Part shown: one piece after another, positions 1 to 12,144 of the stretch
Layout of the letters: each line of letters opens with the position of its first letter
Numbering within the stretch: the first letter of the stretch is position 1
Assembly: GCA_028829895.1 (NCBI GenBank)
Contig: CM054179.1
Coordinates: 103,140,875-103,204,874 of the forward strand
Source of the DNA: Sinotaia quadrata
Taxonomy: Eukaryota; Mollusca; Gastropoda; Architaenioglossa; Viviparidae
Reading direction: 5' to 3'
DNA: 64,000 bases
Position numbers and translations under genes: made by a program
Notes under the pieces: generated by a model
The model's database searches: none
Told to the model about the DNA's origin: nothing
Seen by the model: the letters and a program-made list of their open reading frames with translations, nothing else

Positions 1-197
1 TCAGATCAGAAACTGTTTAATTTTGCATGATTCTGATTAAATATTTTTAATTCAGATAGGTCACAAGTGTTTAAAATTGCAGGTGAAAAGTTTCCTTTTT
101 GTTTCACATATCCAGTCGTGTAAAGTATTTGACTTACTGCAGTGAAATATGATGTATAATTTTATGAAATTGATTTTAATAATATTTTTGTCAAAAA

Positions 198-325
198 GTG
201 AAATATGTAAATTATAGCATTTGACGAAAGCAAAATCTTTCAATGAATGTAGATGAAATATGTAAAATCCTTTGACGAAAACAAAATCTTTCAATGAATG
301 TAGATAAAATAAGTAAAATGTTTGA
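198..325. repeat. 51-bp direct repeat, about 2.5 copies
   Basis: The core tttgacgaaa recurs at 220 and 271, followed each time by caaaatctttcaatgaatgt. A short local tandem duplication in otherwise featureless AT-rich DNA (1-641). Confidence 0.85.
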
Positions 326-385
326 GTCATGTATGAGGCGGAGATCAAATGCCTTACCTTGCTTAATTTAGTACACGTAAATGTT

Positions 386-505
386 TATTCGATACATTTC
401 TTATAGCAGTACTTTTATATTAGTTCATTTAAACTGCGTTATATTCGATACACTTCTTATAGGAGTACTTTTATTTGAGTTCAGTTAAACTGCGTTTATT
501 CCACT
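386..505. repeat. 56-bp direct repeat, 2 copies
   Basis: attcgataca starts at 387 and 443, each copy running through ttcttatag, gtacttttat and aaactgcgtt. The two copies differ by a few substitutions. Confidence 0.85.
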
Positions 506-641
506 GAAATTCACACATGGAAATATTACATTTGAATGAATTATGAACACATGGTGCTGTGAACAATTAAAAAAGAGGGAAGTAATTCCTTTAATATGCG
601 CAGTATTTTCTTTTCTTTTAGTGATTATGCTAAATTATCTC

Positions 642-1310
642 AGCGTCAGTATGGCATAACACTCAACATAGGAAAATAGACGTCAGTATGGCGTTACACT
701 CAACATAGTAAAATAGACGTCAGTATGGCGTTACACTTATCATAGTAAAATAGACGTCAGTATGGCATTACACTCAACATAGGAAAATAGACGTCAGTAT
801 GGCGTTACACTTATCATAGTAAAATAGACGTCAGTATGGCATTATACTCAACATAGGAAAATAGACGTCAGTATGGCGTTACACTTATCATAGTAAAATA
901 GACGTCAGTATGGCATTATACTCAACATAGGAAAATAGACGTCAGTATGGCGTTACACTTATCATAGTAAAATAGACGTCAGTATGGCGTTACACTTATC
1001 ATAGTAAAATAGACGTCAGTTTGGCGTTACACTTATCATAGTAAAATAGACGTCAGTATAGCATTATACTCAACATAGGAAAATAGACGTCAGTATGGCG
1101 TTACACTTATCAGAGTAAAATAGACGTCATTATGGCATTATACTCAACTTAGGAAAATAGATGTCAGTATGGCGTTATACTCAACTTAGGAAAATAGACG
1201 TGTATGGCATTATACTCAACATAGGAAAATAGACGTCAGTATGGCGTTACACTTATCAGAGTAAAATAGACGTCAATATGGCGTTACACTCATCGCAGTA
1301 AAATAGACGA
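642..1310. repeat. 37-bp minisatellite, ~18 copies, alternating A/B dimers
   Basis: Nearly every unit starts with gacgtcagtatggc and ends with aaaata. Type A carries gttacacttatcatagt and type B carries attatactcaacatagg. Types alternate A-B over much of the first half, giving a 74-bp higher-order unit that later breaks into runs of A. Most units carry GACGTC, one base short of a full CRE palindrome. One unit has lost bases of the GACGTCAG segment. Confidence 0.95.
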
Positions 1311-2581
1311 AATCTTTCATTTTGTAAAGGAAAAAGACGATTTGGTATATTTCATAAAAAGAAAAGTGCTACAGTCAATTTAATTCTGGATGATAATATG
1401 GGCTCGTGTTACGATTCGCTGAATTCGAGAATAAAAGAAAGTTTTTGATTCGGTTTAAAGTTATACGGAATACGGTATTTCGTCATTGAGAGCAAGGTAA
1501 CATATTTCCATTAACAAAAATCAAGTATGCGAAAGCGTTTTGTTATTGGGGATGATTCAGTAGATTAGTTTAGTCCTTTAAATTAAGTTAACAATAGAGC
1601 TCCTTTAAATTAAGTTAACAATTAAGTTAATTGAAACAGAGGGCAGAGTGCGAACTTTGTTGAGAGAGTCAAGACGTGCTTAGGATCCTTGATAAAGGCA
1701 TTGTTGCCAACAATACAGTTAAACTAAAAGTGTGCTTACAGAGTTGAAAGAAAGAAAATGTTACATTTGCTACAGCTAAAATAATGAGTCATTTCTTTCA
1801 TGTTAATTACTGTGAATTGACAGTATACCACGAGTTTAGTTTAAATCGCCAGGTACTGGACAAAGTATGTTTCTTACTGAAAATTAGTTAATTATTGTTC
1901 GTTAAAAACAAATTAATTTCCTCTGTCTTTTAATAAAATGTACATAACGCTCCATAAAATAAGTATGAAACAAGAATCTCCTAAATAATCTAACGAACTT
2001 CTTGGTGGACTTAGACAAAACAAAACAGCAGTCGCAAAAAGCAAAAACATGTATTCCAAAAATAAAATTGCTGAATAGAGAGAAAATAGATTGAAATGTA
2101 TAAGTTTTTTTCCTTTTTTCCAGGCTATTATAACTTTTTCTTTCTTTCCTTTTCTGGAGACGCATACGCCATCAACTGATTTTTAGTAATCGATTTTCTA
2201 TTAATATTAATTATGTTACTTATTTTTATAATCATCACGAACAGCAGTATAACCCCCATCTTCATCATCATTATCGTTAGAATCAACAAGATCATTATCA
2301 ATTATTTCGTCAAATTTGTATTATTGTTTGTGGATCTGGTGACAAAGTTCGCCCGCTTGCAACTCACTACTGAACGCAGACAGTACAATACACACTTTTG
2401 AAAACAGTAAACTTACAAGCAATTTATAGAATAATTCAATAATCGGAAATAGAATTCACACTCGGCAATGGCAGTGAAGTGGAATTATTTTCTGATACGG
2501 TAGAATATAACCATATCATTGTCAATCAGACGTAATGGAGAAAAGGAACCATTATATACCTGTCCTCAGAATATCTATCTG
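1311..2581. other. AT-rich unique DNA
   Basis: No convincing gene seen. A 27-bp direct repeat containing ctttaaattaagttaaca lies at 1574-1622. Runs of a and t are frequent. Short frames at 1902-2165 and 2213-2401 show no recognisable domain. Confidence 0.6.
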
Positions 2582-2730
<149 letters not shown>

Positions 2731-2767
2731 TAGCACATTTATTCAATAAACCATCTCGTTACCATAA

Positions 2768-2834
2768 GACAGATAGATAGACAGACAGACAGTCAGTCAG
2801 ACAGACAGACAGATAGATACATAGACAGATAGAC
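2768..2834. repeat. (GATA/GACA)n microsatellite
   Basis: Mixed agat, agac and agtc tetranucleotides run for about 67 bp, 37 bp after the CTTT tract. Confidence 0.95.
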
Positions 2835-3366
<532 letters not shown>

Positions 3367-3530
3367 AACCGGTAAATAGTGTTCATTATAAAAACTAAAT
3401 TACAAATGTCAGAAAACGCACTGATTAAGTAAAGAAGAAAAACTAATTACAACACGACAGATTCATTATCAACGGCCTAGGTGCGCGCAATTTAATTAGC
3501 GAAGGAGACAGCAGGTAGCTTTAGAAATTA

Positions 3531-4190
3531 TTTTAGGAAAGAACTAACATGAGACAATAAGTCTGTTTTAGGAAAGAACTAACATGAGACAATAGGTCTG
3601 TATTAGGAAAGAACTAATATGAGACAATAAGTCTGTTTTAGGACAGAACTAATATGAGACAATAAGTCTGTTTTAGGAAAGAACTAACATGAGACAATAG
3701 GTCTGTATTAGGAGAGATCTAGCATAAGAAGACAGTTTTGTGTTAGAAGATAACGAACACGAGGCTACAGATCTGTCTTAGGAGAGAACTAGCATGAGAC
3801 AATAGTTCTCTCTTCGAAGAGAACTAACATGAAGCAAGAGTTCTTCTGTGTTAGGATAGAACCGATGTGAGATTAAAGTTTTGGTTTAGGAGATAGCCAA
3901 CATGAGATAACAGTTTCTGTTAGGAGAAATCTAATACTAGTCGAGACAACAGATCTGTTATAGGAGAGAACTAACACGAGACGAGAGTTCTGTTTTAGAA
4001 GTAAACCAGCTTATGATAATAGGTATATCTTAGGACAGAACAATTAAAAGCAGTCTTCGACATTATGACTATGTGTAGAGAGAACTAACACGACAACAGT
4101 AGCTTTATACGTTTAGATACGGGACATTAGGACTATGTGTAGAGAGAACCAACACATGACAACAGTAGTTTTATACGTTTTGATACAGGC
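3531..4190. repeat. 35-bp minisatellite decaying downstream, ~18 copies
   Basis: The first units (3531, 3566 and on) are nearly identical and share aggaaagaactaacatgaga. Copies diverge progressively towards 4100, keeping only tagga, gaacta and gagacaa. The last part (about 4058-4190) is re-duplicated as two ~70-bp blocks sharing gactatgtgtagagagaac. Confidence 0.9.
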
Positions 4191-4744
4191 CATTTCCAAC
4201 TTCCACTTATTTTGCACAGTACAATGCAAACCGATTTCAGTTCCTGAGAGGAGGTGTGTGTGTGTGTGTATGGGATAATGATACCATGTTTAGCGTGAGT
4301 AATGACGCTAGACAAACGTGACGTATGTAGAGAACAAGCAGCTCCACCTGTGTCTTGTAGCACGTCACAAACAACGCTGAGCGACAGGCCATTCAGATTG
4401 CTTAGATAAGATTACTATACTGTTTATTTTCTTTTTTTAAAACTTTATTTTCTTCTAGACTCTATGTCACTTATGTGCGACAGAAATCTCTCCTTCCAAG
4501 CAGTATGGTGTAATATCGACTCACTTTCTTCCTATTTATTCCCTTGGGCATGTGACAAGAAAAGTTTGCTTCAGGCTGCTTACAGTTACGAAGACAGTTT
4601 GATGTAATGTTCAGTTACAATAAACAATCATACACAAAGAAATAAAACAATACCATCACACACGAAAAAAGCCCAAGAAACAAGCAGCAGTGAAAGACAT
4701 CTTTGGCCCCGGGGCATCAAATATTTCAATTTTGCAGCCAAGCC
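4191..4744. other. Unique DNA
   Basis: Mixed-composition sequence with a short GT run near 4255. No splice-bounded open frame that I would call. Confidence 0.5.
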
Positions 4745-5071
4745 GAGTAATGCACAGCATAGGCTAAAATGCATGCAGAACGTTAGCCATCTCCAGTAAC
4801 GTACAGCATAGGCTAAATAAAGTGCATGCAGAACGTTAGCCATCTCCAGTAACGTACAGCATAGGCTAAATAAAGTGCATGCAGAACGTTAGCCATCTCC
4901 AGTAACGTACAGCATAGGCTAAATAAAGTGCATGCAGAACGTTAGCCATCTCCAGTAACGTACAGCATAGGCTAAATAAAGTGCATGCAGAACGTTAGCC
5001 ATCTCCAGTAACGTACAGCATAGGCTAAAGTGCATGCAGAACATTAGCCATCTCCAGTAACGCACAGTATA
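4745..5071. repeat. 53-bp minisatellite, ~6.5 copies
   Basis: Units share tacagcataggctaaataa and gcagaacgttagccatctcc. The internal units are essentially identical, so the array is young or homogenised. The first and next-to-last units lack a few bases after the ggctaaa segment. Confidence 0.95.
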
Positions 5072-5149
5072 CGATTATGATCACACTCCTTTAATAACAA
5101 TATAACTCTTTCTTGAACACATCTGGGGTCAAATTCAACAGTAAATATT

Positions 5150-5436
5150 CGCTCTCTTTATATAGGAATGAATGTGTTTTACCACCGTATTCAAATGAAT
5201 GTGACGAGCACATTTAAATGAACTTATTCTAGTGTGAAAAGCTAACTTAACTGTACAAATGCTAGTGTGATAAGCAAACATATCTGTACATATACTACTG
5301 TGATAAGCTGCACAAGTTAACTGCACACATACACTAGTGTGATAAGTAATTTAACTTCATATATACACTAGTGTGAAAAGTAATTTAACTTCACATATAC
5401 ACTAGTGTGATAAGTAATTGAAGTGCACATATACTA
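5150..5436. repeat. ~34-bp degenerate minisatellite
   Basis: The recurring core is actagtgtgataagtaattt. Similarity increases towards the right end. About 8 copies can be followed. Confidence 0.85.
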
Positions 5437-5465
5437 GGTATATAAATTGAGGTAAAGATCATAAC

Positions 5466-5645
5466 TATATTGGAAATACTACAGTAACGTTCACTGTAGC
5501 TGATATTGGACATACTAAAGTAACGTTCTGTGTAGGTCATATTGGAAATACTGAAGGAACGTTCTCTGTAACTGATATTGGAAATACTGAGGTAAAGTTC
5601 GCTGAAGTACATTTTAGTTTTGATATTGGAAATACTGAGTTAAGG
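5466..5645. repeat. ~36-bp minisatellite, 5 copies
   Basis: gatattggaaatactgaggt recurs about every 36 bp (from about 5468 and 5503 onwards) with substitutions. Confidence 0.88.
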
Positions 5646-5909
5646 TCTTTGTTCCTAAGTTTTAGATATGAGAGTGGCAGTACTACGGGTTTAGTTTGCT
5701 ATTCCTGTATCTTAATTTTAACCATGGAATTACTGTCGGCAGGATTTCAGATTCTAGTGCCACCATCTCTCGGTAGGGTCCACATGAGAGGTATCAAATA
5801 AAAACACAATATTAAAGTCTAAACGTTGGATAGCCAATGGGCATATCTCTGGATACACAGCTATACATTATTTACCCACTGAATTAACGTGTTCCAGACG
5901 ACCAATGAA

Positions 5910-6296
5910 TACAACACGTAACCGACCCCTTTAATTAGTAAGCTATAGAACACAATGACTCAACATACCAAAATACAACACGTAACCGACACCTTTAATT
6001 AGTAAGCTATAGAACACAATGACTCAACATACCAAAATACAACACGTAACCGACCCCTTTAATTAGTAAGCTATAGAACACAATGACTCAACATACCAAA
6101 ATACAACACGTAACCGACACCTTTAATTAGTAAGCTATAGAACACAATGACTCAACATACCAAAATACAACACGTAACCGACACCTTTAATTAGTAAGCT
6201 ATAGAACAGAATCACTCAACATATCAAAATACAACACGTAACCGACACCTTTAATTAGTAAGCTATAGAACAGAATCACTCAACATACCAAAATAC
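5910..6296. repeat. 64-bp minisatellite, 6 copies
   Basis: tacaacacgtaaccgac recurs at 5910, 5974 and so on. Each unit continues with ctttaattagtaagctatag and a tail of the form cactcaacataccaaaa. Copies differ by single bases such as accccttt versus acaccttt. Confidence 0.96.
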
Positions 6297-6926
6297 CGTG
6301 ACGTTGACATTTGCGAATTGTAGGGTAAACATCAAGTGGCCCGGGGATTGAAATAAAAGGTACAGAAATAATCTATTGCCTACAGATTGTTCAAAATTGT
6401 TCAGATGCACGTATATCTCTTTACTCCGAGGATGCCTTGATTTCTTTTTATCAACAGCAAAAAGCAAGAAAACAAACACAACAACTAAAATTAAAACAAA
6501 ACGACAAGGATAAACAACAACAAAGAAAGCAACAGAAAATGAAGAGAGCAAGAAAGAAAACCACAAACGAGCACAGTAAAAAAAAAATGAAAACAACAAA
6601 CTGTACAAAGCACAAAGAACAAAACAACAGCCAATATATCGTATTTATTCACTGTTGTCTTCAAGAATGAGTTCTGCTATAAAAAGCAATTATAAATTCT
6701 TTAATACTTGTCTGACAACATAAGCTTACTAACATCTCTAGATTTGATTCAATTAATTAGTACACTTTCTTCCAGCATAATATAAGAAAGCTAAAACAAG
6801 TCAAGTGACGTAACTAGATAGCAAATAATAACAAGAAAGTAATAATTAAAACGTAAAAGATATTCATGTCCAGATCTTTAACATAACTTCAGTTATTAAG
6901 TGTTGCTGTGATGCAACACCTTTCTC
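6297..6926. other. A-rich low-complexity and unique DNA
   Basis: About 6455-6640 is rich in aaca, aaag and acaa words and produces lysine/glutamine-rich frames without a recognisable domain. The rest is AT-rich unique sequence. Confidence 0.55.
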
Positions 6927-7177
6927 AACGTCATTCTTTGAAGGGTGTACGACAAACGTCATTCTTTGAAGGGTGTACGACAAACGTCATTCTTTGAAGG
7001 GTGTACGACAAACGTCATTCTTTGAAGGGTGTACGACAAACGTCATTCTTTGAAGGGAGTACAACAAACGTCATTCTTTGAAGGGTGTACGACAAACGTC
7101 ATTCTTTGAAGGGTGTACGACAAACGTCATTCTTTGAAGGGTGTACGACAAACGTCATTCTTTGAAGGGTGTACAAC
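6927..7177. repeat. 28-bp minisatellite, ~9 copies
   Basis: aacgtcattctttgaagggt starts at 6927 and 6955 and recurs every 28 bp, almost without substitutions. It joins directly onto the next 39-bp array. Confidence 0.96.
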
Positions 7178-7612
7178 ACTCTGACATTAGTTAGTCCATA
7201 GTGAAAACACAAACTCACTCTGACATTAGTTAGTCCATAGTGAAAACACAAACTCACTCTGACATTAGTTAGTCCATAGCGAAAACACAAACTCACTCTG
7301 ACATTAGTTAGTCCATAGTGAAAACACAAACTCACTCTGACATTAGTTAGTCCGTAGTGAAAACACAAACTCACTCTGACATTATTTAGTCCATAGTGAA
7401 AACACAAACTCACTCTGACATTAGTTAGTCCGTAGTGAAAACAAACTCACTCTGACATTAGTTAGTCTATAGTGAAAACACAAACTCACTCTGACATTAG
7501 TTAGTCCATAGTGAAAACACAAACTCACTCTGACATTAGTTAGTCTATAGTGAAAACACAAACTCACTCTGACATTAGTTAGTCCGTAGTGAAAACACAA
7601 ACTCACTCTGAC
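7178..7612. repeat. 39-bp minisatellite (family A), ~11 copies
   Basis: ctgacattagttagtccata recurs at 7181 and 7220, followed by gtgaaaacacaaactcact. Variant bases (ccata, ccgta, ctata) give three subtypes. Because 39 is a multiple of 3, both strands stay open, producing spurious 13-residue protein repeats. Confidence 0.96.
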
Positions 7613-7930
7613 ATTACAAGGATATTGACAAGTTTACAGATAAAAAAACACAACTTCACAAGGATATTGACAAGTTTATAGATAAAACACAACTTCGCAA
7701 GGATATTGACAAGTTTACAGATAAAACACAACTTCACAAGGACATTGACAAGTTTACAGATAAAACACAACATCACTGCGTATTCCATCCTAAAGTATCG
7801 TAAAACCTCAGATAGTAGACATATACAACACAGCCTCATCAAGAGCTTGTTTAGTTCATAGATAAACTGCAAACGTTCACTCAGTTCATGTGTATAGTGT
7901 AGCCGCATTGAAACTTTACCTAACATAGCA
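7613..7930. repeat. 39-bp minisatellite (family B), 4 clear copies plus decayed ones
   Basis: aaggatattgacaagtttac is followed by agataaaacacaacttcac, again with a 39-bp period directly abutting family A. After about 7780 the copies become hard to align (agtttgtttagttcatagat and similar). Confidence 0.9.
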
Positions 7931-7935
7931 AAGAG

Positions 7936-8438
7936 TTTACTTACACTACAGATAACATAACGCCCCTTTACACTACAGATAACATAGCGCCACTTTACAC
8001 TACAGATACCATAGTATCACTTTACACTACAGATAACATAATGCCACTTTACACTACAGAAAACAGCGCCAGTTTGCACTACAGAAAACAGTGCCACTTT
8101 ACACTACAAATAACATAGTGCCACTTTACACTACAGATAACATAGTGCCACTTTTCACTACAGAAAACAGTGCCATTTTGCACTACAGAAAACAGTGCCA
8201 CTTTACACTACAGATAACATAGTGTCACTTTATACTACATAGCGCCACTTTGCACTACAGAAAACACAGCGCCACTTTACACTACAGATAACATAGTGCC
8301 ACTTTACACTACAGAAAATATAGTGCCAGTTTACACTACAGATAACATAGTGTCACTTTATACTACATAGCGCCACTTTGCACTACAGATAACATAGTGC
8401 CACTTTACACTACAGAAAATATAGTGCCAGTTTACACC
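7936..8438. repeat. 27-bp minisatellite, ~18 copies
   Basis: The core tttacactacagataacata is followed by gtgccac. Shortened variants (acagaaaacag, actacatagcgcc) are interspersed, giving a mixed-length array. Confidence 0.95.
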
Positions 8439-8555
8439 TTTCCAAAGACTGTAAAGAAGGCTAATTATGACATTATTTCATCATTACAGAGAAAATCAAA
8501 ATATCACACAGAGTTTCCTTCCAGTTTAGATGTAACAAATTTCATGAAGAATTTA

Positions 8556-9371
8556 CGTAGTCCAAAGATTATAGTGAAACTTACCAGAACAGTACTTAGT
8601 TCAAAAATTATAGTGAAATTCACCAGAACAGTACTTAGTTCAAAGATTATAGTGAAATTCACCAGAACAGTACTTAGTCCAAAGATTATAGTGAAATTCA
8701 CCAACAGTACTTAGTCCAAAGATTATAGTGAAATTCACCAGAACAGTACTTAGTTCAAAGATTATAGTGAAATTCACCAGAACAGTACTTAGTTCAAAGA
8801 TTATAGTGAAATTCACCAGAACAGTACTTAGTTCAAAGATTATAGTGAAATTCACCAGAACAGTACTTAGTTCAAAGATTAGAGTGAAATTCACCAGAAC
8901 AGTACATAGTCCAAAGATTATAGTGAAATTCACCAGAACAGTACTTAGTCCAAAGATTATAGTGAAACTTACCTGAACAGTACTTAGTTCAAAGATTAGA
9001 GTGAAATTCACCAGAACAGTACTTAGTTCAAAGATTAGAGTGAAATTCACCAGAACAGTACTTAGTTCAAAGATTAGAGTGAAATTCACCAGAACAGTAC
9101 ATAGTCCAAAGATTATAGTGAAATTCACCAGAACAGTACTTAGTTCAAAGATTAGAGTGAAACTCGCTAGGACATTCTTTAGTCCAAAGATTATAGTGAA
9201 CCTTACCAGGACATTACTTAATCCAAAGATTATAGTGAACCTTACCAGGACATTACTTAATCCAAAGATTATAGTGAACCTTACCAGGACATTACTTAAT
9301 CCAAAGATTATAGTGAACCTTACCAGGACATTACTTAATCCAAAGATTATAGTGAATCTCATGATAAAGTA
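8556..9371. repeat. 39-bp minisatellite (family C), ~21 copies
   Basis: Units begin agtccaaagattatagtgaa or agttcaaagattagagtgaa and end in accagaacagtactt. The last five units switch to a subtype with acattacttaatccaaagat. This array generates a 240-residue frame on the minus strand and 82- and 123-residue frames on the plus strand. All are repeat artefacts. Confidence 0.97.
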
Positions 9372-9560
9372 GACTCAACAAGACTGTATTTGTGATTACA
9401 AGAAAGTTTCATCAAGACCCAAAGTAAAAACTAAAACGTTTAAAAGACCATAATTAGTCTTGAAGATAAAACAAAACCTCGCTCAGACATTAATTAGTCA
9501 TTAACAAAAAATAAAATAAAACCTCATGAAGACCTTAATTATTCCTTAAAATAAAAGAAA
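9372..9560. repeat. Decayed continuation of the 39-bp families
   Basis: Loose copies with cattaattagtcattaac and cttaattattccttaaaat, about 50 bp apart, share the attagtc core of the upstream 39-bp arrays. Confidence 0.65.
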
Positions 9561-9611
9561 AACTCAGTGAGTGAAGAATGAAATGTTGAATAGAAATAGG
9601 TCTCTGAAGTT

Positions 9612-9724
9612 AGTAATTAATTTAGTAAATCAGCAAATTGCAAAACGTCAACAATAATTAATTAAGTCAATCAGCAAATTGCAAAACGTCAGCATTCATT
9701 AATTTAGTCATTATCAACAAATTC
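9612..9724. repeat. 41-bp direct repeat, ~2.5 copies
   Basis: aatcagcaaattgcaaaacg occurs at 9628 and 9669. Confidence 0.85.
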
Positions 9725-10376
9725 CAGTCGTATTCTTGCTGAATGATATGTGCTGTAAATAAATCGTATTTAATTTAAATTTAAAAAATAAAATAAATCT
9801 TTCCTCGTCAATCTGAAATTTCGTCTGCCTGTCTGTTTCTTACTGAATGCTATTATAATATGCTAAGTGCAGCTGATTTGCAACTTGATCACGCATGCTA
9901 TTTATGTTGACTTCCCTTGTCAAGGACCCGGGACCCGTTGCAACATAGGTTCACCGGGTTCGGAAAATACGACGTCAGTAAATTGTTTAATTATAAATCC
10001 AAGGCTCTATAAACTGCAATGTCTCCTATTTCGGAAAGCAAAGCAAATAATAATAATAAAAATGCCTTAACCAACCAGCAACCGTCTTTTTCATTCGTAT
10101 CTCTATTTCTGAGCCCCAGGGAGCTCCCTCTGTACGTATTTAATAATCTTTGTTCCCTGAGCAAACAATATGAACGGCGAATGAAATCTGAGGACCGGAT
10201 GTCAAAAGATTAAAACGAAACAAAAGCAAGTCATTTCCCTTGTTTTAAGTGACATCATAAAATCAAATTATGTGAAGACAGCCATTTGGTTTGAGATCAT
10301 GTGCAGTTCTCTCCAACTGGAATTCATTTTCAATTCCACGTTTAATAATGCAATCCGGATGTCAAAGTCATCAGAC
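9725..10376. other. Unique DNA
   Basis: Includes a locally GC-richer patch around 9920-9965 with an imperfect stem (gacccgg against ccgggtt). Frames at 9867-10070 and 10019-10213 show no recognisable domain. Confidence 0.5.
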
Positions 10377-10644
10377 GAGCCAGAAACTGGTCAGTAACCT
10401 TTCACAGCAGTTGGAGCCAGAGATTAGTCAGTAACCATTCACAGCAGTCGGAGCCAGAGATTAATCAGTAACTATTCACAACAGTTGGAACCAGAGACTG
10501 GTCAGTAACTATTCACAACAGTTGGAGCCAGAGACTGGTCAGTAACTATTCACAACAGCTGGAGCCAGAGACTGGTCAGTAACTATTCACAACAGTTGGA
10601 GCCAGAGACTGGTCAGTAACTATTCACAACAGTTGGAGCCAGAC
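10377..10644. repeat. 37-bp minisatellite, ~7 copies
   Basis: actggtcagtaactattcac is followed by aacagttggagccagag. Left-hand copies (acctttcacagcag) are the most diverged. Confidence 0.95.
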
Positions 10645-11021
10645 AAGAATCATCATAACCAAGCAGACAGTTTGATTATCTTTAAAGAGTAATCAGAATT
10701 AAAAATAACTACAAAAATTAAAACGTCATGTTTTGTTTTGGTTGACGTACAATAAAAGTTTGATTTTAAAAATTAAAGTAATCCATCGATTTATAATCCA
10801 ATCGGTTTAAAAAAAATAATTGGATGAAAATAAAGATAAAATAATGTGTTAAAATATTTAGATTTAAAAGAATATTAAAAATTAATAAAGCAAAGAATCT
10901 AATTTACGATTCACCCAGTTTATTTCTGTTAATGCAAACAATAAAGAAATCTTTTTCCACCGTCTTTATTGGGGTAACGAATGTTTAACAACAAAAACTC
11001 ATTAGACAGCAGTTACTGCTG
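10645..11021. other. AT-rich unique DNA
   Basis: A/T-dominated sequence with many short aaaat and taaa words. Nothing gene-like seen. Confidence 0.6.
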
Positions 11022-11271
11022 TTCTGTCCCTTCCTTCAGCCAACATACACACATTTTGTGGAAATATATTATCCCAATTCTGTCCCTTCCTCCAGCCAAC
11101 ATACACACATTTTATGGAAATGTATTATCCCAACTCTGTCCCTTCCTCCAGCCAACATACAATTATTTTATGGAAATGTATTATCCCAACTCTGTCCCTT
11201 CCTCCAGCCAACATTCACACATTTTGTGGAAATGTATTATCACAATTCTGTCCCTCCAGCCAACATACTGT
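11022..11271. repeat. 56-bp minisatellite, ~4.5 copies
   Basis: ttctgtcccttcctccagcc recurs about every 56 bp with caacatacacacatttt and tggaaatgtattatccc. Frames through it repeat the same peptide in different phases. Confidence 0.94.
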
Positions 11272-11552
11272 GACGCTAACGCCACCTAGTTAATATTATT
11301 ATTATTATTTAATTAAATAATCAGCCATAGCTAATTAGAATAGTTACAATATAGTGCGTGTCAGTAATGTTATCGTTCAATGTTATCGTTAAGTCTTCAA
11401 GAAGATTTCATGGTAAACGCCACCTAGTTAATATTATTATTATTATTTAATTAAATAATCAGCCATAGCTAATTAGAATAGTTACAATATAGTGCGTGTC
11501 AGTAATGTTATCGTTCAATGTTAAGTCTTCATGAAGATTTTATGGTAAACTT
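11271..11552 (+). repeat. 138-bp tandem duplication of a dispersed repeat
   Basis: aacgccacctagttaatatt starts at 11278 and 11416. Both copies carry an (ATT)n run and then attaaataatcagccatag. The second copy lacks a short segment near its end. The left end (about 11271-11340) matches, in inverted orientation, about 27330-27400, so this is part of a dispersed family and not only a local repeat. It may be a non-autonomous transposable element end with an ATT tract; no class is assigned. Confidence 0.8.
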
Positions 11553-12094
11553 CGCCGAAAGAAAATTGTTGTGGTGTGTGATTGGAAAACATTCTCTATA
11601 TATTTATAAGTTTTAAACACCGTAATTTTCTTTATTCTTTCATACTCTATACTTAAAATTACGATTAATAAATATGCTTGCAAACACTGTTTTTAAATTA
11701 ATACAAATATAGAGTTTATAAATAAATGCCTAATCATGTTGGTTTCAAAGTCTGGACATAAGCGCTTCATGTCACTGGGGTTCATAGCTGGAAGGAATTC
11801 TATTTAGTCTAAAAATAGATTCCTCGTGAAGCATGTCTTCAAATTATATATATTTTATATATCGTTTTTTTTAAGTACATATTAAAGGTCAATACAATAT
11901 TATGAAGCTGCATCTATTTTGTAACCATCTATTGTATAACCATAAGCTACATTTATTTTGTAACCATTAGCTCATATACACTGAGTCAGTCTAAAAAGAA
12001 TTGGTGGGCACCTTTACAAAGCCATTCATACAAACGCGCATTTAACCACTTACAAGAGGAATAATCTAAAGGAAGTTATACTCGCGCGAGCGTT

Positions 12095-12097
<3 letters not shown>
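11553..12097. other. AT-rich unique DNA
   Basis: A short direct repeat (ctacatttattttgtaacca and ctgcatctattttgtaacca, about 11908-11967) is the only structure noted. Confidence 0.55.

Positions 12098-12142
<45 letters not shown>
12098..12142. repeat. (TG)n microsatellite
   Basis: About 22 uninterrupted TG units. Confidence 0.97.

Positions 12143-12144
<2 letters not shown>

Noticed and set aside
642..1310. Regular direct repeats considered as a CRISPR array
   Set aside because: Units are contiguous with no unique spacers, and the genome is clearly eukaryotic. The same applies to the other arrays.
7099..7926. Minus-strand frames of 61-107 residues repeating SLCFHYGLTNVRV
   Set aside because: Readthrough of the 28- and 39-bp arrays; frames break exactly where unit length changes.
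8640..9362. A 240-residue minus-strand frame with a 13-residue repeat
   Set aside because: It is the 39-bp minisatellite read in one of several open phases. The plus strand is equally open and there is no unique sequence or splice context.
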